Below, in pieces: positions 1 through 5,520 of a stretch of DNA of 11,391 bases. Numbering within the stretch: the first letter of the stretch is position 1; every line of letters begins with the position of its first letter. The stretch is from positions 1 through 11,391 of the forward strand of contig SKZJ01000284.1 in NCBI GenBank assembly GCA_007127425.1. The letters are read 5' to 3'. The position numbers and the translations under genes were made by a program. The DNA is from Wenzhouxiangella sp. (GTDB lineage Bacteria > Pseudomonadota > Gammaproteobacteria > Xanthomonadales > Wenzhouxiangellaceae). The notes beneath the pieces are model-generated. The model was not told where the DNA came from. It was given only the letters and a program-made list of their open reading frames with translations, and made no database searches.

Positions 1-826
1 GCGCGGTCTGCGCGATTATGTGCTCAAGAACGGCTTCGAGTCCGTGCTGTTCGGCTTGTCCGGCGGCATCGATTCTGCGTTGACTGCAGCACTGGCCGCC
101 GATGCGCTGGGCCCGGAGCAGGTGCTGGCGGTGATGATGCCCTCGCGCCATACCTCCGAGCTGTCGCTGATCCTGGCCAGCGAGCAGATCGCGCAACTGG
201 GCATTCGCTACGAGAACATCTCCATTGAGCCCATATACCAGGCCCAACTCAAGCAACTGGCTGAAGTATTCGCGGGTACGCGCGAGAACTTCACCGAGGA
301 AAACCTGCAGGCGCGCGCCCGCGGCAGCATCATCATGGCACTGTCGAACAAGTTCGGTCACCTGCCGCTGGCGACCAGCAACAAGAGCGAACTGGCGACC
401 GGTTACTCCACCATCTACGGTGACATGTGCGGTGGCTACAGCCCGATCAAGGACGTACTCAAGACGCTGGTCTACGAGCTGTCGGACTGGCGCAATACGG
501 TTTCCGAAGCGATACCGCAAGGTGTGATCGACCGCCCCCCCTCAGCCGAGCTGGCGCCGGACCAGCGCGATCAGGACAAGCTGCCGGCCTACGACCTGCT
601 CGATGACATCATCACCCGGTACGTCGAACAGGACCAGTCCATCCACGACATGGTCGATGCGGGCATCGATGAGCACATCGCACGCCGCGTGGCCGGCATG
701 GTGCTGGCCGCCGAGTACAAGCGCCGCCAGGGTGCCCCTGGCCCGCGCATTACCCGCAAGGCCTTTAGCCGTGACCGACGCTACCCGATCACGTCGGGCT
801 GGCGCGACAGCGGTCCGCGCGACTGA
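1..826 (+). CDS. nadE: Glutamine-dependent NAD+ synthase, C-terminal synthetase domain (5' partial)
   Basis: The reading frame is open from base 2 and ends with TGA at 824-826, so the gene starts left of the window. It encodes the ATP-pyrophosphatase domain that amidates nicotinic acid adenine dinucleotide to NAD+, the last step of NAD+ synthesis in the cytosol. The P-loop SGGIDSA (nt 59-79) binds ATP pyrophosphate and follows the typical lead-in RGLRDYVLKNGF. Further family segments are MMPSRHTS, LATSNKSELATGY, YGDMCGGYSPIKDV and the C-terminal RDRRYPIT. The lead-in and the C-terminal tail are those of the long two-domain enzyme, so an N-terminal glutaminase (nitrilase-like) domain should lie upstream; this is inferred because it is outside the window. 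The next gene, aceK, is on the same strand 76 bp away. The identification is firm. Confidence 0.95.
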   Translation, partial: RGLRDYVLKNGFESVLFGLSGGIDSALTAALAADALGPEQVLAVMMPSRHTSELSLILASEQIAQLGIRYENISIEPIYQAQLKQLAEVFAGTRENFTEENLQARARGSIIMALSNKFGHLPLATSNKSELATGYSTIYGDMCGGYSPIKDVLKTLVYELSDWRNTVSEAIPQGVIDRPPSAELAPDQRDQDKLPAYDLLDDIITRYVEQDQSIHDMVDAGIDEHIARRVAGMVLAAEYKRRQGAPGPRITRKAFSRDRRYPITSGWRDSGPRD

Positions 827-865
827 ATGGCTCGAGAACAGGGGCTTTGGGCTACGCGAACGGTC

Positions 866-871
866 TAGAAT
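866..871 (+). promoter_or_regulatory. Possible -10 element for aceK
   Basis: TAGAAT at 866-871 matches a sigma70 -10 box in five of six positions and lies 31 bp before the chosen aceK ATG at 903. No good -35 hexamer is seen 16-18 bp upstream. The last two bases also belong to an in-frame ATG at 870. If this is a real -10, transcription would begin near 878 and the start at 870 could not be used. This is weak evidence. Confidence 0.3.
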
Positions 872-902
872 GACGGCCCAGCATACCGATACGGGCGGCT
901 CC

Positions 903-2654
903 ATGAACCAGGCTGACTCAGGCAACTCGACGACCAGGCGGGCAGCCGACCTGGTGCTGACCGGGTTCGACGACTACAACGCCAGCTTTTCCGACCTGTC
1001 CCGCCGTGGCAAGCGGCGCTTCGAGGCCGGCGACCGGGTCGGTATGCGCGCCGACGTGGTAGCCCGCATGGAACTCTACGATGCCGGCGTCAACGAGGTG
1101 ATCGGCCGGCTCGAGGAATTGCTGGCCAATCGACTGTTCTCACGGTCGGTCTGGAAGGAAATCCGCAAGTGCTGCGCCCGCGACATTCGCGGCCGGTTGG
1201 ATGCCGAGCTGTACAAGACCTTCTTCAACACCATCAGCCGGCGGTTGTTCAAGACGCGGGGGGTGGATCCAGCGATCGAGTTCGTCGCCCTGGATATCCA
1301 GCCGACCGACCGCATCACCCACCCGGTGTCGCGCCATACCTATGCGGTGGGTACGGACCTGGCGGAAACATTCAGCCGCATACTGGGCGATTACGAGTTC
1401 TCCATTCCCTATGCCGATATCGAGGAAGACGGAAAATCTCTGGCTGAACGCCTGCGTTCGGAGTTCCTCGCGGCGGGGGAGGCGGCAGTTACCAGTATCG
1501 AACTTCTGGAAACGGTGTTCTACCGCGAGGGTCGTGCCTACCTGGTTGGCCGGGCCTTCGGTCGGGAGCGCTACCTCCCCTGTGTGATCGCGCTGGTACA
1601 GGAAGACAACATGGTGCGGGTCGACGCCCTGCTGGCGCGTCGCCTGCAGCTGTCGATCCTGTTCGGTTATACATTCAGCTACTTCCTGGCCGACCTGCCG
1701 ACGGTCGGTGACGCGGTCGTCTTCCTGCGAACGCTGTTGCCGGATAAGCCCATCGACGAACTCTACACCGTGCTCGGCCGGGCCAAGCAGGGCAAGACGG
1801 AGCGCTACCGGGCTTTCGTGCGCGAGCTGCTGGCCCGGCCGGAGGAAACCATGGTCGAGGCCGACGGGCAGCGCGGCATGGTCATGGCAGTGTTCACCTT
1901 GCCGTCCTACCCGCTGGTGTTCAAGCTCCTGCGGGACCGTTTCGCGCCGGTCAAGACGATCCGCCGGCATCAGGTCATCGAGCGCTATCACCTGGTGCAA
2001 CGGCATGACCGGATCGGGCGGTTGCTCGATGTACAGGAGTTCAAGGACCTGCGTTTTCCGAAGGACCAGTTTTCCCCCGAGTTGCTGGACGAGCTCATGG
2101 CCGAGTGCCGGCGCATTGTGCGCCTCGAAGACGACACGGTCGTGATTCGTCACAGCTTCGTGGAACGCCGGGTTCGGCCACTGGACCTGTACCTGAAGGA
2201 AGTGGACGAGCCGTCTGCCCATCATGCGGTCATGGACATGGGACAGGCACTCAAGGACCTGGCCCGTTCCAATATTTTCGCCGGCGACCTGCTGCCCAAG
2301 AATTTCGGCGTGACGCGCTCGGGGAGGGTGGTCTTTTATGACTACGACGAGCTGACCCTGCTGACCGAGTGCAATTTCCGGCACATGCCGAAGGCGACCA
2401 ACGACTTCGACCTATACAGCGACGAGACCTGGTTTCACGTCGGCGATAATGACGTCTTCCCCGAGGAGTTCCCGCGTTTTCTCGCCATGAAGCGCGAACT
2501 TGTCGATGTACTGCGCGACGCCCACGGTGAACTGTTCGATGCCGAATGGTGGCTCGAGGTGCAGGCGCGCATCCGTTCCGGCGAGGCCCTGGACGTGCCC
2601 CCCTATACCGATGAGGCCCGCCTGCGGCCTTGGAGTTGTTCAGAGGTCTCTTAG
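903..2654 (+). CDS. aceK: Isocitrate dehydrogenase kinase/phosphatase
   Basis: The 583-residue product (E. coli AceK has 578) phosphorylates and dephosphorylates isocitrate dehydrogenase in the cytosol, switching isocitrate between the TCA cycle and the glyoxylate bypass. Key residues align with E. coli AceK at a constant offset of five: Lys341 in VFKLLRDRF (ATP-binding Lys336), Asp376 in LLDVQEF (Asp371, phosphatase), Asp462 in GDLLPKNFG (Asp457, kinase), and Asp480/Asp482 in FYDYDE (Asp475/Asp477). RGMVMAVFTLP and DVFPEEF are also family segments. The start at 903 puts the N-terminus close to the family length. An in-frame ATG at 870 would add 11 residues, but it overlaps a possible -10 box. 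No glyoxylate-bypass genes (aceA, aceB) are adjacent, so aceK appears to be transcribed apart from them. The stop codon lies one base from that of the convergent dcd. Confidence 0.95.
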   Translation: MNQADSGNSTTRRAADLVLTGFDDYNASFSDLSRRGKRRFEAGDRVGMRADVVARMELYDAGVNEVIGRLEELLANRLFSRSVWKEIRKCCARDIRGRLDAELYKTFFNTISRRLFKTRGVDPAIEFVALDIQPTDRITHPVSRHTYAVGTDLAETFSRILGDYEFSIPYADIEEDGKSLAERLRSEFLAAGEAAVTSIELLETVFYREGRAYLVGRAFGRERYLPCVIALVQEDNMVRVDALLARRLQLSILFGYTFSYFLADLPTVGDAVVFLRTLLPDKPIDELYTVLGRAKQGKTERYRAFVRELLARPEETMVEADGQRGMVMAVFTLPSYPLVFKLLRDRFAPVKTIRRHQVIERYHLVQRHDRIGRLLDVQEFKDLRFPKDQFSPELLDELMAECRRIVRLEDDTVVIRHSFVERRVRPLDLYLKEVDEPSAHHAVMDMGQALKDLARSNIFAGDLLPKNFGVTRSGRVVFYDYDELTLLTECNFRHMPKATNDFDLYSDETWFHVGDNDVFPEEFPRFLAMKRELVDVLRDAHGELFDAEWWLEVQARIRSGEALDVPPYTDEARLRPWSCSEVS

Positions 2655-2655
2655 G

Positions 2656-3225
2656 TCAGGCTTTGGGCAGCGTCACTCCGCGCTGGCCCATGTACTTGCC
2701 GGCACGGTCGGCATAGGAGGTCTCGCAGACCTCGTCGGATTCGAAGAACAGGAACTGGGCCACGCCCTCATTGGCGTAAACCTTGGCCGGCAGGGGCGAG
2801 GTGTTGGAAAACTCGAGCGTGACGTGCCCTTCCCACTCCGGCTCCAGCGGGGTGACGTTGACGATGATGCCGCATCGTGCATAGGTCGACTTGCCGAGGC
2901 AGATGGTCAGTACATTGCGTGGAATCCGGAAATACTCCACCGTGCGGGCCAGCGCAAAGGAGTTCGGGGGAATGATGCAGACATCGCCCTTGAAGTCGAC
3001 GAAGCTCTTCTCGTCGAACCGCTTGGGATCGACGATGGCGGTATTGATGTTGGTGAAGATCTTGAATTCGTCGGCACAGCGACCGTCGTAGCCGTAGCTG
3101 GAGGTGCCGTAGGAGACCAGTTTGTTGCCGTCGGCGGCCTGGCGGACCTGGCCGGCCTCAAACGGCTCGATCATGCCGTGTTCTTCGGCCATGCGGCGAA
3201 TCCAGCGATCAGACTTGATGCTCAT
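2656..3225 (-). CDS. dcd: dCTP deaminase
   Basis: The 189-residue enzyme deaminates dCTP to dUTP, which dUTPase then converts to dUMP, the precursor of dTMP. It acts in the cytosol as a homotrimer. KSTYARCG carries Ser113 and Arg117, and [11 protein letters not shown] carries the catalytic Glu138, aligning with E. coli Ser111, Arg115 and Glu138. The start and end ([20 protein letters not shown] and QRGVTLPKA) match the 188-residue Pseudomonas-type Dcd almost exactly. The start at 3225 was chosen on that N-terminal match. A TTG at 3243 would add six residues that do not resemble the family. No strong Shine-Dalgarno sequence is visible. The gene points toward aceK and ends one base short of it. 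Its upstream region contains a heptad-repeat array. Confidence 0.95.
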   Translation of the reverse strand: MSIKSDRWIRRMAEEHGMIEPFEAGQVRQAADGNKLVSYGTSSYGYDGRCADEFKIFTNINTAIVDPKRFDEKSFVDFKGDVCIIPPNSFALARTVEYFRIPRNVLTICLGKSTYARCGIIVNVTPLEPEWEGHVTLEFSNTSPLPAKVYANEGVAQFLFFESDEVCETSYADRAGKYMGQRGVTLPKA

Positions 3226-3255
3226 CGAACTATCCGGCTGCAATGTGAAAGGCGC

Positions 3256-3261
3256 ATTCTA
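3256..3261 (-). promoter_or_regulatory. Possible -10 element for dcd
   Basis: Read on the minus strand, 3261 to 3256 is TAGAAT, a five-of-six match to the sigma70 -10 box, lying 30 bp before the dcd ATG. It implies transcription starting near 3249 and a leader of about 25 nt. The -35 position (about 3278-3285) falls inside the GTGAAAG/GTAAAAC heptad array and shows no good TTGACA match. Confidence 0.3.
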
Positions 3262-3268
3262 GACTAGG

Positions 3269-3310
3269 AGAAAACGTGAAAGGTAAAACGTGAAAGGTAA
3301 AACGTGAAAG
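3269..3310 (+). repeat. Tandem heptad array (GTGAAAG / GTAAAAC)
   Basis: Six consecutive 7-bp units are visible: AGAAAAC, GTGAAAG, GTAAAAC, GTGAAAG, GTAAAAC, GTGAAAG. Equivalently, a 14-bp unit is present as two perfect copies (3271-3284, 3285-3298) and a 13-bp third copy (3299-3311). A further GTGAAAG stands alone at 3245-3251. The array is A-rich and unlike the high-GC genes around it. It lies just upstream of the possible dcd -10 box. It resembles the short tandem heptanucleotide repeats known from some bacterial intergenic regions, but I cannot assign it to a named family. Confidence 0.85.
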
Positions 3311-3439
3311 GGGGGCATGGCCGTGCTGTCCTTGTGGCGGGGTGGCCAATGGCGGGGAGTTGAGCCCTTGGCCAGCACACTTCGGAACGAAACCCGGGAG
3401 CTTGCCCAGTTTCGAACATTGAATTTTCGATCATTCGAA

Positions 3440-3481
3440 CTTGTTTCGGATTTGGTGCTTGGTGCTTGGTACTTGGAATTT
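3440..3481 (+). repeat. Tandem heptad array (GGTGCTT-like)
   Basis: Six 7-bp units are in register: CTTGTTT, CGGATTT, GGTGCTT, GGTGCTT, GGTACTT, GGAATTT. The central four share the pattern GG-N3-TT with one or two substitutions. The period equals that of the left array at 3269-3310, but the unit sequence differs. The array abuts the end of the DegS-like protease gene (stop at 3490-3488). Confidence 0.75.
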
Positions 3482-3487
3482 CCCAGG

Positions 3488-4582
3488 TCACCCATGCAGC
3501 GGCGGCTGTTGCATCAGCGTCACGCTGGTGGTGAATAACTGATTGCCGCGAATGATTTCGACCTCGACTTCCTTGCCCGGCTCCAGGTTGGCAATTTTCT
3601 GGGTCAGCGAGCGTGCGCTCTCAACGGATTGGTCGTCGGCACGCACGAGTACATCACCGGGCCTCAGGCCGGCCCGCCAGGCCGGCCCGCCCTGGTAGAT
3701 CTGGGTGATTCTGGCGCCTGATCGGGTCCCCTCCTGACCGGACAGGTTGAACGTCACGTCGGCCAGGTCGGCGCCCATCCAGCCGCGACGAACCTGGCCG
3801 TATTCGATGATCTGGTCGGCCACACGCCTCGCCACCGGTGCCGGGATTGCGAAGCTGATGCCTTGGGCGCCGGTATCCTGGCCCAGCGAGGCACTGTTGA
3901 TGCCGACCACTTTTCCGCGGGGGTTGACCAGGGCGCCGCCGGAATTGCCGGCGTTGATCGCGGCATCGGTCTGGATGAAATCCTCGTGGCCGGCGAGGTT
4001 GAGGTGCCCACGCCCGGTGGCACTGATGATTCCCTGGGTGACGGTGTGACTCAGGCCGTAGGCATTGCCGATGGCAAGCACCACGTCGCCGGTTCTCAGG
4101 CCGACGTTGTCGGAAAGGTCGGCGACCGGCAGGTCGTTGAGTTCGATCCTGAGCAGGGCCAGGTCGGTGCCGGGATCGGCGCCGACCACGCTGGCCTCGG
4201 CAATGCGGCCGTCCCACAAAGCGACAAGAATGTCGTCAACGTTGGAAATGACGTGTAGAGTGGTCAGGATCAGTCCGTCGGTAGAGATGATTACGCCCGA
4301 GCCGAGACCCTGGCGTGGCCGCGTGACCATGCGGTCGCGGTAAAGTGCAGAAAACAGCGGGTCGGAAAACTCCATGCCCAGCGGTTCGCTAACCAGGGTG
4401 CGGGTGTAGACGCTGACAACGGCCGGGGCAGTGCGGTTGACGGCCTCGGCGTAGGAATCGGGTGCCCCGGTGCTGGGCTGGTCGAGTGCAGGCAGCAGGT
4501 CCGGCCGGAACCAGACCAGCACGAAAGCCAGGGCGAGACCCAGGACCGTGAACTGCAGGGTAAATTGAAAGATTCTGGTCAT
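3488..4582 (-). CDS. Membrane-anchored periplasmic serine protease, DegS/AlgW type
   Basis: This is a 364-residue trypsin-like protease of the HtrA family (E. coli DegS has 355). DegS and AlgW cut the anti-sigma factor RseA/MucA when misfolded outer-membrane proteins bind their PDZ domain, releasing sigmaE/AlgU. An N-terminal hydrophobic anchor (residues 8-25) would hold it in the inner membrane with the protease outside. The catalytic triad is His110 (LTTLHVIS), Asp140 (DPGTDLALL) and Ser214 (INAGNSGGALV). The single PDZ domain covers about 265-355, with RAGLRPGDVLV in its core. One PDZ plus an anchor favours DegS/AlgW over the two-PDZ, secreted DegP/MucD. The frame is open up to an ATG at 4708, but the extra 42 residues would precede the anchor, are not family-like, and contain a TATAAT on the same strand. 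Therefore 4582 is preferred despite a poor Shine-Dalgarno sequence. Confidence 0.9.
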   Translation of the reverse strand: MTRIFQFTLQFTVLGLALAFVLVWFRPDLLPALDQPSTGAPDSYAEAVNRTAPAVVSVYTRTLVSEPLGMEFSDPLFSALYRDRMVTRPRQGLGSGVIISTDGLILTTLHVISNVDDILVALWDGRIAEASVVGADPGTDLALLRIELNDLPVADLSDNVGLRTGDVVLAIGNAYGLSHTVTQGIISATGRGHLNLAGHEDFIQTDAAINAGNSGGALVNPRGKVVGINSASLGQDTGAQGISFAIPAPVARRVADQIIEYGQVRRGWMGADLADVTFNLSGQEGTRSGARITQIYQGGPAWRAGLRPGDVLVRADDQSVESARSLTQKIANLEPGKEVEVEIIRGNQLFTTSVTLMQQPPLHG

Positions 4583-4621
4583 GGAGCGGGGAACAGTGGA
4601 ATAAGGCCTGTCGGTCTGGCC

Positions 4622-4627
4622 ATTATA
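4622..4627 (-). promoter_or_regulatory. -10 element for the DegS-like protease gene
   Basis: A perfect TATAAT is read on the minus strand from 4627 to 4622, 39 bp before the preferred ATG at 4582. It predicts transcription starting near 4615 and a leader of about 33 nt. The -35 region (about 4644-4651) does not match TTGACA well. Its position inside the upstream extension of the frame supports the shorter start. Confidence 0.5.
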
Positions 4628-4714
4628 GTCGTGCGGACCGCGCTCACCCTTAGGCTCGTGAGTGCGGAAGTCGCTGGGTGGTGATGGATTTCGGGCATAA
4701 GTTACCATGCACGA

Positions 4715-4744
4715 TTGAGAAATAGCTTAATTTTTCGCTAAAAT
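4715..4744 (+). promoter_or_regulatory. Sigma70-like promoter of the pet operon
   Basis: TTGAGA (4715-4720) and TAAAAT (4739-4744) are separated by 18 bp in a locally A/T-rich patch. Transcription would start near 4751, giving petA a leader of about 145 nt. This is the best plus-strand promoter in the intergenic region. It is a pattern match only. Confidence 0.55.
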
Positions 4745-4775
4745 AGCCTGCTGATTGTTCCTGCGTCCGTAGCGC

Positions 4776-4801
4776 CCGGCCACTCCAGGGTCTCAGGCCG
4801 G
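4776..4801 (+). promoter_or_regulatory. Inverted repeat in the petA leader
   Basis: CCGGCC (4776-4781) and GGCCGG (4796-4801) can form a 6-bp GC stem around a 14-nt loop, followed within two bases by GTTTTCG. The T-run is too short for a standard terminator. It could be a weak attenuator or a leader structure, or chance in GC-rich DNA. Confidence 0.25.
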
Positions 4802-4845
4802 CGTTTTCGTTGCGGATAATTGGCTTTGAAAAATTGGGAGCAGCG

Positions 4846-4881
4846 GTGACGAAGCGCGCCGGAATGCTCGTTGACTTCTAG
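4846..4881 (+). CDS. Possible 11-residue leader peptide upstream of petA
   Basis: GTG at 4846 is preceded by GGGAG (4836-4840) at a 5-nt spacing and opens an 11-codon frame reading MTKRAGMLVDF, with TAG at 4879-4881. The stop lies 14 nt before the petA ATG and just ahead of the petA Shine-Dalgarno sequence, so translation here could affect petA initiation. The peptide matches nothing I know, and a short frame of this kind can arise by chance. It is listed as a candidate only. Confidence 0.25.
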   Translation: MTKRAGMLVDF

Positions 4882-4895
4882 ATCTGGAGTGTTTC

Positions 4896-5519
4896 ATGTC
4901 AGAAAGTGAATCGCTGGCGTCCATCCAGCCGCCCGAGAACCCGGGACGGCGTCGCCTGTTGGCGTGGACAACGGGAGTAGTCGGTGCCGTCGGAGTTGGT
5001 GCAGCCGTGTGGCCGTTCGTATCCTCGCTGCAACCCAGTGCCAGGGCACGCATCGTCGGTGCTCCGGTGGAGGTCTACATCGGCAACCTCGAGCCCGGTC
5101 AGCTGGTCCGGGTGCAGTGGCGTGGCGCGACCATCGGCGTGATGCGCCGCACGCAACGCATGCTCGATGATCTCGAGAATCTCGCTGACCAGTTGCGTGA
5201 CCCCGACTCGAGCTCCGATCAGCAACCGGAATATGTGCGCAACTTCCACCGATCCATCCGCCCGGAGATCCTGGTGGCCAATATTCATTGCACGCACCTG
5301 GGCTGCATTCCGCAGGTCCTCCCGGAAGTCGGTGCGCAACCATTCGACGAGAACTGGCGTGGCGGTTTCTTCTGTCCGTGCCATCGTTCGACTTTCGACC
5401 TGGCCGGACGCGTCTATCGCGGCGTGCCGGCGGTGCTGAACCTGCTGGTGCCGCCCTATCGCTTCATCGACGACGACCACGTCCTCATCGGCGAAGACCC
5501 GACAGAAGGAGCAGTGTGA
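4896..5519 (+). CDS. petA: Ubiquinol-cytochrome c reductase, Rieske iron-sulfur subunit
   Basis: The 207-residue Rieske subunit of the bc1 complex takes the first electron from quinol at the Qo site and passes it to cytochrome c1. It is anchored in the inner membrane with its cluster domain in the periplasm. An Arg-rich, Tat-like N-terminus (GRRRLL, residues 17-22) precedes a membrane helix at about 21-40. Cluster box 1 is CTHLGC (Cys132, His134, Cys137). Box 2 is CPCHRS (Cys160, Cys162, His163), where the usual Gly is Arg164 and the position of the mitochondrial Tyr is Phe167. LAGRVYRGVPA and LLVPPYRF are family segments. The ATG has a good Shine-Dalgarno sequence (TGGAGT, 4885-4890). petB begins one base after the stop. 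Confidence 0.95.
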   Translation: MSESESLASIQPPENPGRRRLLAWTTGVVGAVGVGAAVWPFVSSLQPSARARIVGAPVEVYIGNLEPGQLVRVQWRGATIGVMRRTQRMLDDLENLADQLRDPDSSSDQQPEYVRNFHRSIRPEILVANIHCTHLGCIPQVLPEVGAQPFDENWRGGFFCPCHRSTFDLAGRVYRGVPAVLNLLVPPYRFIDDDHVLIGEDPTEGAV

Positions 5520-5520
5520 C

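Larger units (their letters stand above)
3226..3487. other. Gene-free region between the DegS-like protease gene and dcd
   Basis: This 262-bp stretch carries no credible gene. It holds the possible dcd -10 box (3256-3261), a left heptad array (3269-3310), a GC-rich centre, two TTCGAA palindromes (3411-3416 and 3434-3439), and a right heptad array (3440-3481) that ends six bases before the protease stop codon. A 78-codon open frame on the minus strand (3495-3259) crosses most of it, but its translation is low-complexity and has no recognisable domain. No rho-independent terminator for the protease gene is apparent. The two heptad arrays at its flanks suggest a dispersed intergenic repeat element rather than unique regulatory DNA; this is inference. 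Confidence 0.6.
4583..4895. other. Divergent promoter region between the protease gene and petA
   Basis: This 313-bp stretch separates the divergently read protease gene and pet operon. It holds a minus-strand TATAAT (4627-4622) serving the protease gene and a plus-strand TTGAGA/TAAAAT pair (4715-4744) serving petA. A leader of about 145 nt with an inverted repeat (4776-4801) and an 11-codon ORF (4846-4881) follows. No other gene is seen. Confidence 0.6.

Noticed and set aside
1140..2384. 414-codon open frame antisense to aceK
   Set aside because: It lies fully inside a clear aceK gene. Its translation is rich in Gln, His, Arg and Val with no domain, as expected from the complementary strand of high-GC coding DNA.
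3259..3495. 78-codon minus-strand frame in the gap between the protease gene and dcd
   Set aside because: Its content follows directly from the two heptad arrays. It has no domain and no ribosome site that I can see, so it is treated as repeat DNA.
4583..4708. 42-residue N-terminal extension of the DegS-like protease
   Set aside because: It would place a polar, non-conserved stretch before the membrane anchor, and it contains a perfect TATAAT on the same strand, so it is more likely promoter and leader.
4715..4730. Possible FNR/Anr box upstream of petA
   Set aside because: TTGAG with a following CTTAA resembles the TTGAT-N4-ATCAA consensus only loosely, and the second half-site is wrong. 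The sigma70 -35 reading explains the sequence better.
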